A stretch of 11,288 bases of DNA from an uncultured Roseburia sp. (GTDB taxonomy: Bacteria > Bacillota > Clostridia > Lachnospirales > Lachnospiraceae), in NCBI GenBank assembly GCA_945928585.1, contig CAMENQ010000043.1, forward strand, positions 1 through 11,288, given 5' to 3'. Position numbers and translations under genes: made by a program. Positions 7,005 to 11,288 of this stretch are shown one piece after another. The notes below the pieces were generated by a model that did not search any database, was not told where the DNA came from, and saw only the letters and a list, made by a program, of their open reading frames with translations. Positions within the stretch are counted from its first letter, which is position 1. Every line of letters begins with the position of its first letter.

Positions 7005-7334
7005 TTCAGCCCTGTCTATACCTGCGGCCCTGGGAAAGGCTTCTATGGTGACGGATACGGCTTAGTGGTTGTATATTATGTGCGTAAGCTTCGGAGGCAG
7101 TAAGAAATTTTATTAATATGCTGCGGCTATCTTCTAAGCGACGACCGTAACTCGGAAGTGTCTGAATACTCAGCCACTTCCTCAGACAGACGGTCTCTGC
7201 TAAGAAGATAACCGCAGCATATTAATAAATTTCTAACAGCCTCCTCAATGCTTACGCACATAATATACAATCACTAAGCCGTATCCGTCACCATAGAAGC
7301 CTTTCCCAGGGTTGCAGGTACAGGCAGGGCTGAA
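7005..7334. repeat. 330-bp near-perfect inverted repeat (giant hairpin)
   Basis: The element begins 3 bases after the XRE stop codon. The left arm (7005-7148) pairs with the right arm (7190-7334). The outer 85 positions (7005-7089 with 7250-7334) contain one mismatch (A7018/C7321); the other deviations (T7015, G7026, G7027, G7068) are G-T pairs. Further in there is a short internal loop near 7090-7092/7245-7249, a bulged T at about 7111 and a few mismatches. The apex holds nested stems: GGAAGTG (7154-7160) with CACTTCC (7175-7181), and CTGA/TCAG at the tip. Terminal sequences are TTCAGCCCTG and CAGGGCTGAA. The outer arm is about 50 percent GC, well above the surrounding DNA. No T-run follows, so it is not a standard terminator, and no target-site duplication is obvious. 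It could be a MITE-like element without coding capacity, or a long double-stranded RNA made as the 3' end of the XRE transcript. I do not recognise the sequence. Confidence 0.93.
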
Positions 7335-7369
7335 TTGTTATTCATAGAAACAGAATTGTAATAATATAA

Positions 7370-7398
7370 TTGACAAAATCCTTTTTGTGTGTTTTAAT
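7370..7398 (+). promoter_or_regulatory. SigA promoter of the aldo/keto reductase gene
   Basis: TTGACA (7370-7375), a 17-base spacer and TTTAAT (7393-7398). The predicted transcript start is near 7405, about 45 bases before the ATG at 7450. The -35 lies 36 bases beyond the end of the 330-bp inverted repeat, so the unit is independent of the XRE gene. Confidence 0.68.
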
Positions 7399-7410
7399 AA
7401 AAGAAATTAA

Positions 7411-7424
7411 CGTGTGCGCACACG
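7411..7424. promoter_or_regulatory. Perfect 14-bp palindrome, candidate operator
   Basis: CGTGTGCGCACACG is fully self-complementary and GC-rich in an AT-rich leader. It lies a few bases downstream of the predicted transcription start and 26 bases before the start codon. A repressor bound here would block initiation or early elongation. The symmetric shape with central CG suits a LacI- or TetR-type dimer, but the regulator is not encoded next to it and I do not recognise the motif. Confidence 0.6.
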
Positions 7425-7449
7425 AAAAATATTAGAAAGGATTTTTAAA

Positions 7450-8424
7450 ATGAAATATCGTAATTTAGGAAAATGGGGACTTAAGGTAAGTGAAATAGCA
7501 GTTGGAAGCTGGATGACTGATTTGCATCAGGGCGAAGCTACAGATATTGCAAAGGAAACTATAAAGCTTGCATATGACAATGGAGTAAACTTTTTTGACT
7601 GTGCAGATGCATATAGCGGAGGAGAAGCCGAAAAGTTTTTAGGCAGGATTTTGAAGGAACTTCCAAGAAGCTCCTATGTAGTTTCAAGCAAAGTATTTTT
7701 CCCAATGGGACCGGGACCTAATGACTGGGGATTATCAAGAAAGCATATTATTGAACAGCTTGACAAGTCGCTTAAAAATCTGCAGGTAGATTACCTTGAT
7801 ATGTATTTCTGCCACAGACCTGACCCAACTACACCTATTGAGGAAACTATGCAGGTATTAAGCGATATGGTTGCCGCAGGAAAAATTTTATACTATGGAG
7901 TAAGTGAATGGACTCCTGTTCAGATTACAGAGGCACTTGGAATTATTAAAGCAAACAATTTAAGACCTATGAATGTTATCCAGCCACAGTATAATATGAT
8001 GGACAGATTTATAGAGGATGAAATAATGGGCATATGTGAGAAAAATGGCATAGGCATAGTACCGTTTTCTCCGTTGTCACAGGGACTTCTCACAGGAAAA
8101 TACCGTTTAGGACAGCCTATACCTGAGGGCTCAAGAGCCACACATCAGGCAGACAAACAGATAAATAAGCTTCTTACGGAAGAAAACCTTATAAAAGTAG
8201 AAAAGCTTGTAAAGATAGCAGAGGAGCTTGGTACAAACCTTTCAGTTCTGGCACTTGCATGGGATTTAAGAAAATCCATCGTAAGCAGTGTAATCACAGG
8301 TGCATCAAAACCGTCACAGCTGGAAAACAACATAAAAGCAAGCGGCTTTGAAATACCGTCTGATGCACTGGTTGAAATCGAAAAGATACTTGATTATCAT
8401 CCTGTATTTAGAAGAATTGGCTAA
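7450..8424 (+). CDS. Aldo/keto reductase, Kv-beta-like family
   Basis: 324 residues, a TIM-barrel NADPH-dependent oxidoreductase of the cytosol that reduces aldehydes or ketones; the natural substrate cannot be read from the sequence. The catalytic tetrad is visible: D50 and Y55 in FDCADAY, K81 in SSKVFF, and H122 in YFCHRPDP. Family segments include MKYRNLGKWGLKVSEIAVGS at the N-terminus, QVDYLDMYFCHRPD, QPQYNMMDR, GIVPFSPLSQGLLTGKY, and ITGASKPSQLENNIKA near the C-terminus for cofactor phosphate binding. These are closest in style to bacterial relatives of the voltage-gated potassium channel beta subunit. The ATG at 7450 is chosen because AAAGGA (7436-7441) lies 8 bases before it. An in-frame GTG at 7414 would put the start inside the palindromic operator, without a ribosome binding site. 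The esterase-like gene begins 74 bases downstream and is probably in the same operon. Confidence 0.92.
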   Translation: MKYRNLGKWGLKVSEIAVGSWMTDLHQGEATDIAKETIKLAYDNGVNFFDCADAYSGGEAEKFLGRILKELPRSSYVVSSKVFFPMGPGPNDWGLSRKHIIEQLDKSLKNLQVDYLDMYFCHRPDPTTPIEETMQVLSDMVAAGKILYYGVSEWTPVQITEALGIIKANNLRPMNVIQPQYNMMDRFIEDEIMGICEKNGIGIVPFSPLSQGLLTGKYRLGQPIPEGSRATHQADKQINKLLTEENLIKVEKLVKIAEELGTNLSVLALAWDLRKSIVSSVITGASKPSQLENNIKASGFEIPSDALVEIEKILDYHPVFRRIG

Positions 8425-8498
8425 GTTTATGACTTTTTATGAGTTTTTGTTGCGAAAAATGCTTCAGAATGGATGCTAAAAATGGAGGTAATATATAA

Positions 8499-9221
8499 AT
8501 GGAAGAAATATTTCTCGATGATAGAAAATATATTATATATGCCGGTTGTGGGAAACCGGAGAAAATCATCTTTCTTTTCGCTGACAAAAACGAGGAACAG
8601 TCTGTAAATATGATATACAGCAACGTATGTCGGATGTATGTCCCTAATCAAAGAGAAAATGCATCCAACTATAAGGAATGGCTGCTTGTAGTATGCCTTA
8701 TTGATGACTGGAACAGAGAACTTTCACCATGGAAAGCACCGGCAATATTTGGAAATGAAGATTTTGCAGGAGAAGGAGCAGAAACTCTTTCTAATCTTAC
8801 GGAACACTGTATTCCATATATGATTGAAAAATATAATATCAATATTGAAAAATGCAGATTATTTACAGCAGGTTATTCTCTTGCAGGACTTTTTTCCCTT
8901 TGGGCACTTCACCAAAGTTACATATTTTCCGGTTCCATAAGCTGTTCAGGTTCACTGTGGTTTAACGGATTTGAAGATTATGTAAAAAATAACAGGCTGA
9001 ATAAAAACTCCATAGTGTATATAAGTCTTGGAGATAAGGAGCATAAAACAAAGAATCCTATTATGTCCACTGTAAAAGCGAAAACAGAACAGATATATAG
9101 TTTGTATGAAAATATGTCAGAAGTAGAATGTGTAAAGCTTGAATGGAATGAAGGAAACCATTTTAATAATCCTTCGGGGAGACTGGAAAAGGGAATATTG
9201 TGGATGTTAAGAAACGGTTAA
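8499..9221 (+). CDS. Alpha/beta hydrolase, putative esterase
   Basis: 240 residues without signal peptide. The nucleophile elbow is GYSLAG with S127 (GxSxG), followed by the LFSLWAL helix. Likely triad partners are H221 in NEGNHF near the C-terminus and D179 or a nearby acid in SLGDKEHK. The strand and loop order, and the SCSGSLWFNGF segment after the nucleophile, resemble the esterase D/ferric enterobactin esterase-type family, whose members hydrolyse S-formylglutathione, siderophore or acyl esters. Which substrate applies here is unknown. At 240 residues it is on the short side for that family, with little sequence before the core strands. GGAGG at 8484-8488 is 10 bases before the ATG. It lies 74 bases behind the aldo/keto reductase with no promoter or terminator visible between, so joint expression under the 7370 promoter and its operator is likely. 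Pairing of a carbonyl reductase and an esterase suggests detoxification or small-molecule modification, which is speculation. Confidence 0.8.
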   Translation: MEEIFLDDRKYIIYAGCGKPEKIIFLFADKNEEQSVNMIYSNVCRMYVPNQRENASNYKEWLLVVCLIDDWNRELSPWKAPAIFGNEDFAGEGAETLSNLTEHCIPYMIEKYNINIEKCRLFTAGYSLAGLFSLWALHQSYIFSGSISCSGSLWFNGFEDYVKNNRLNKNSIVYISLGDKEHKTKNPIMSTVKAKTEQIYSLYENMSEVECVKLEWNEGNHFNNPSGRLEKGILWMLRNG

Positions 9222-9232
9222 GTTCATGTGAT

Positions 9233-9317
9233 GGGAACAGTTCTGTCAGGTTTTCTGCAGCTGCCGATTTGAGATATGCTTTCATAGCACAGCAGACAAC
9301 CTGATAGAACTGTTCCC
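9233..9317 (+). terminator. 85-base long-stem hairpin after the esterase gene, terminator-like
   Basis: Arms 9233-9258 and 9292-9317 pair as 12 bp (GGGAACAGTTCT/AGAACTGTTCCC), a G-T pair, 7 bp (TCAGGTT/AACCTGA), one mismatch and 5 bp (TCTGC/GCAGA). The 33-base apical part contains a small TATG/CATA stem. A run of nine T (9330-9338) starts 12 bases past the stem, further than in a standard intrinsic terminator. It begins 11 bases after the esterase stop codon and lies wholly upstream of the proS promoter. A role in ending or stabilising the esterase transcript is likely; a small RNA or repeat element is an alternative. Confidence 0.6.
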
Positions 9318-9345
9318 AATATTCCCCACTTTTTTTTTAATAAGA

Positions 9346-9374
9346 TTGACACCACTATAGCAAAATGTTAAAAT
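9346..9374 (+). promoter_or_regulatory. SigA promoter of proS, extended -10
   Basis: TTGACA (9346-9351), a 17-base spacer and TAAAAT (9369-9374), with TG at 9366-9367 as the extended -10. The predicted start is near 9381, giving a leader of about 54 bases. That is much too short for a T-box antitermination leader, and no T-box core sequence is present between the esterase gene and proS. Confidence 0.82.
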
Positions 9375-9383
9375 ATTCTGAAA

Positions 9384-9397
9384 TGTGAAATTTCACA
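9384..9397. promoter_or_regulatory. Perfect 14-bp palindrome in the proS leader, candidate operator
   Basis: TGTGAAATTTCACA is fully self-complementary and sits a few bases after the predicted proS transcript start. Its half-sites resemble those of CRP/FNR-type and Rex-type sites, but the central spacing is shorter than in either family (TGTGA and TCACA are separated by 4, not 6). The regulator is unknown, and an AT-rich chance palindrome cannot be excluded. Confidence 0.4.
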
Positions 9398-9434
9398 AAA
9401 AATACATAAAACATAAAAAAGGAAGGTTAGCAAG

Positions 9435-11144
9435 ATGAAACTTGAAAAGCTTGTAGGAGAGAGATTTAAGGAAAAACCTGCAGACTGCGTAGTAGACAGC
9501 CATGCACTTATGATTAGGGGCGGATATATGAAGCCTGTTGCAAACGGTATTTTTTCTCAGTATATGCCTCTTAAAAGAGTATGCAAGAAGATTGAAAACA
9601 TCATAAGGGAGGAAATGGATGCAATAGACGGACAGGAGGTGCTTTTTCCTGTAGCACTGCCCGCAGCTCTCTGGGATGAGTCAGGAAGATACGAATCTGT
9701 CGGAAGCGAGCTTTTAAGATTTACAGATAGAAACAATGCCCGTATGGTTCTTGGAATGACACATGAGGAGGCCGCAGTTCAGCTTGTTCGTGAGTATGCA
9801 AACAGCTATACAAAGTATCCGTTTATGATATATCAGATTCAGACAAAGTTCCGTGATGAGGCAAGACCTAGAGCCGGACTTATAAGAGTTCGTGAATTTA
9901 CTATGAAGGATGCTTATTCATTCCATACTTCACAGGAGGATTTAGAGGATTATTACCAGAAGTGTTATGATGCATATAACCGTATATTTGCAAGAGCAGG
10001 AGTTCCTGATGTAGTGGCAGTAGCTTCTGACTCAGGCATGATGGGTGGAAATCTTTCACATGAATATATGCTTCTTACAGATATCGGTGAAGATTCCATC
10101 GCCATATGTAAGGAATGCGACTATAAGGCAAATATGGAAGCTGCAGAGTGTATTACTGAAAATACAAAAAATGGTGAAGATGCTGAACTTAAAAAGGTTC
10201 ACACACCTGATATGAAGACAATAGAGGATGTTTGTGCATTTTTAAATGAGCCTGTGGAAAAATCATGCAAGGCTGTCGTATATCAGAAAAATAGCGATGA
10301 TGAATATATTGTCATATTCTTAAGAGGTGACCTTGATGTAAATGAAACAAAGGTTAAGAACTTTATAGGAGACAACATTCATCCGGCTGTTATAACAGAG
10401 GACAGCGGTATAGTTGCCGGCTTTATAGGACCTGTAAACTTTAATGCAAAGGCAACAGTTCTCTTTGATAATTCCCTTAAAGGAACAAATAATCTTTCAT
10501 GCGGAGCCAATGAAGCAGATTATCATTATACAGGTATGTGCATTGACAGAGATGTTAAGGATGGTACATTCGGCGATTTTGCAAAGATTACAGATGGCGG
10601 AATATGTCCATGCTGTGGAAAGAAAGCCATATCTATTTCAAGAGGTATAGAAGTAGGAAACATCTTCCAGCTTGGCACAAAGTATACAAAAACTATGAAT
10701 ATGACATACCTTGATAAGGATGGAAAAGCACAGTATCCTATTATGGGATGCTATGGTATAGGAGTGGGAAGACTTGCCGCTTCCGTATGTGAAGCACATC
10801 ACGATGAATATGGTCCAATCTGGCCTATGTCAATAGCACCATGGCAGGTACATCTCTGCTGTCTTCGTTCAGATGATGTAGCAGCAAAGGAATGTGCAGA
10901 TAATCTTTACGATACATTACAGAAAAATGGTATAGAAGTAATCTATGATGACAGAAAAGTAAGACCGGGAGTAATGTTCTCAGATGCAGACCTTTTAGGC
11001 GTTCCTGTCAGAGTAATCGTAAGTCCGCGTAATATGGAGGAATCCGTTGTTGAACTTGTAACAAGAGACAAGTCTGTTCAGGAAAAGGTATCCATCGAAA
11101 AGATAACAGACAGAGTAAAAGAACTCATAGCAGAAATGCAATAA
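9435..11144 (+). CDS. proS: Prolyl-tRNA synthetase, bacterial type with editing domain
   Basis: 569 residues, normal for the bacterial (type 1) enzyme, which charges tRNA-Pro with proline in the cytosol. Class II catalytic segments flank the insertion. On the N-terminal side are THEE at 109-112 and motif 2 at about 138-164, with FRDEARPRAGLIRVREF. On the C-terminal side is motif 3, GCYGIGVGR (438-446). Between them, about 225-405, lies the YbaK-like insertion that deacylates mischarged Ala-tRNA-Pro; K279 in SCKAVVY matches the conserved editing lysine. A CPCC cluster (391-394), together with ICKEC earlier, could form a small metal-binding knuckle. The C-terminal anticodon-binding domain begins near 470 (PWQVHLCCL) and includes DDRKVRPGVMFSDADLLG. 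The ATG follows AAGGAAGG with 8 bases of spacing. The gene has its own strong promoter and an intrinsic terminator, so it is a single-gene unit. Confidence 0.97.
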   Translation: MKLEKLVGERFKEKPADCVVDSHALMIRGGYMKPVANGIFSQYMPLKRVCKKIENIIREEMDAIDGQEVLFPVALPAALWDESGRYESVGSELLRFTDRNNARMVLGMTHEEAAVQLVREYANSYTKYPFMIYQIQTKFRDEARPRAGLIRVREFTMKDAYSFHTSQEDLEDYYQKCYDAYNRIFARAGVPDVVAVASDSGMMGGNLSHEYMLLTDIGEDSIAICKECDYKANMEAAECITENTKNGEDAELKKVHTPDMKTIEDVCAFLNEPVEKSCKAVVYQKNSDDEYIVIFLRGDLDVNETKVKNFIGDNIHPAVITEDSGIVAGFIGPVNFNAKATVLFDNSLKGTNNLSCGANEADYHYTGMCIDRDVKDGTFGDFAKITDGGICPCCGKKAISISRGIEVGNIFQLGTKYTKTMNMTYLDKDGKAQYPIMGCYGIGVGRLAASVCEAHHDEYGPIWPMSIAPWQVHLCCLRSDDVAAKECADNLYDTLQKNGIEVIYDDRKVRPGVMFSDADLLGVPVRVIVSPRNMEESVVELVTRDKSVQEKVSIEKITDRVKELIAEMQ

Positions 11145-11173
11145 AATAAAGCACAACATAAATCTGTGTAACC

Positions 11174-11288
11174 AAAAATTTGCATATGCGAATTTAAAAG
11201 TGCCGCTGCCGTGCGGCGCTTTTTTTACTTAATAGGAAATTACTAAAGCAACAGCGTGAAATAAAGAAACTAAAAATTCGCGAATGCG
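11174..11288. repeat. Two similar 17-base elements flanking the proS terminator
   Basis: AAAAATTTGCATATGCG (11174-11190) and AAAAATTCGCGAATGCG (11272-11288) match at 14 of 17 positions in the same orientation. The first lies within a near-palindrome (AATTTGCATATGCGAATT, one T-G pair). The second contains the palindrome ATTCGCGAAT and is cut by the window end. They might be binding sites or fragments of an intergenic repeat; the significance is uncertain. Confidence 0.35.
11196..11226 (+). terminator. Intrinsic terminator of proS
   Basis: An 8-bp GC-rich stem (AGTGCCGC 11199-11206 with GCGGCGCT 11213-11220, one G-T pair), a 6-base loop and seven T (11220-11226), preceded by A residues that can extend the stem into the T-run. 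It lies about 55 bases after the proS stop codon. Confidence 0.93.

Noticed and set aside
7005..7334. Insertion sequence remnant or terminator
   Set aside because: No transposase fragment could be read in the arms, no target duplication was found and no T-run follows the structure; it is listed as an unexplained inverted repeat.
7414..7449. Upstream in-frame GTG start for the aldo/keto reductase
   Set aside because: It lies inside the palindromic operator, has no ribosome binding site and adds 12 residues that do not match the family; the ATG at 7450 has a good site.
9384..9397. Rex or CRP/FNR binding site
   Set aside because: Half-sites are similar, but the central spacing is shorter than in both families, so it is listed only as a candidate operator.
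9222..9434. T-box riboswitch before proS
   Set aside because: No T-box core sequence or specifier stem is seen, and the predicted promoter leaves only about 54 leader bases.

Overview
The window looks like chromosomal DNA from a spore-forming, low-GC Clostridia, most probably Lachnospiraceae. Coding regions are AT-rich, Shine-Dalgarno sites are strong (GGAGG, AAGGA), and SigA-type promoters are near-consensus. A GerA-family spore germination gene is present with a SigG-like promoter, and the protein styles (ProS, YdiB-like AroE, CgeB-like glycosyltransferase) fit that group. The genus cannot be named from this sequence alone.

Left part (1-2150, minus strand): a 3'-truncated GerA/SpoVAF-type spore germination gene runs off the left edge. 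Upstream of it lies a shikimate (or quinate/shikimate) dehydrogenase gene with its own intrinsic terminator. The terminator and the SigG-like promoter indicate that the two are separate transcription units.

Second part (2179-5746, plus strand): a near-consensus extended -10 promoter drives a 7TM-PAS-degenerate GGDEF-EAL protein, predicted to be a membrane c-di-GMP phosphodiesterase. 47 bases later comes a CgeB-like glycosyltransferase, probably co-transcribed.

Third part (5747-7334): a 250-base intergenic stretch carries two copies of a 17-base palindromic element exactly 70 bases apart. It precedes an XRE regulator whose C-terminal half consists of nine 17-residue repeats with a ladder of cysteines, predicted to form a beta-solenoid. 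Directly after its stop codon lies a 330-bp, almost perfectly self-complementary inverted repeat, the most striking non-coding object in the window.

Fourth part (7370-9338): a promoter with a perfect 14-bp palindrome just downstream of the expected transcription start controls an aldo/keto reductase and probably the following esterase-like alpha/beta hydrolase. An 85-base long-stem hairpin closes this unit.

Right part (9346-11226): another extended -10 promoter plus a perfect 14-bp palindrome precedes proS, the bacterial-type prolyl-tRNA synthetase with editing domain, which ends in a clear intrinsic terminator. No T-box leader is visible.

The housekeeping genes (aroE, proS) are ordinary. 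The best candidates for something new are the XRE/cysteine-ladder repeat protein, the 330-bp hairpin behind it and the paired elements in front of it.
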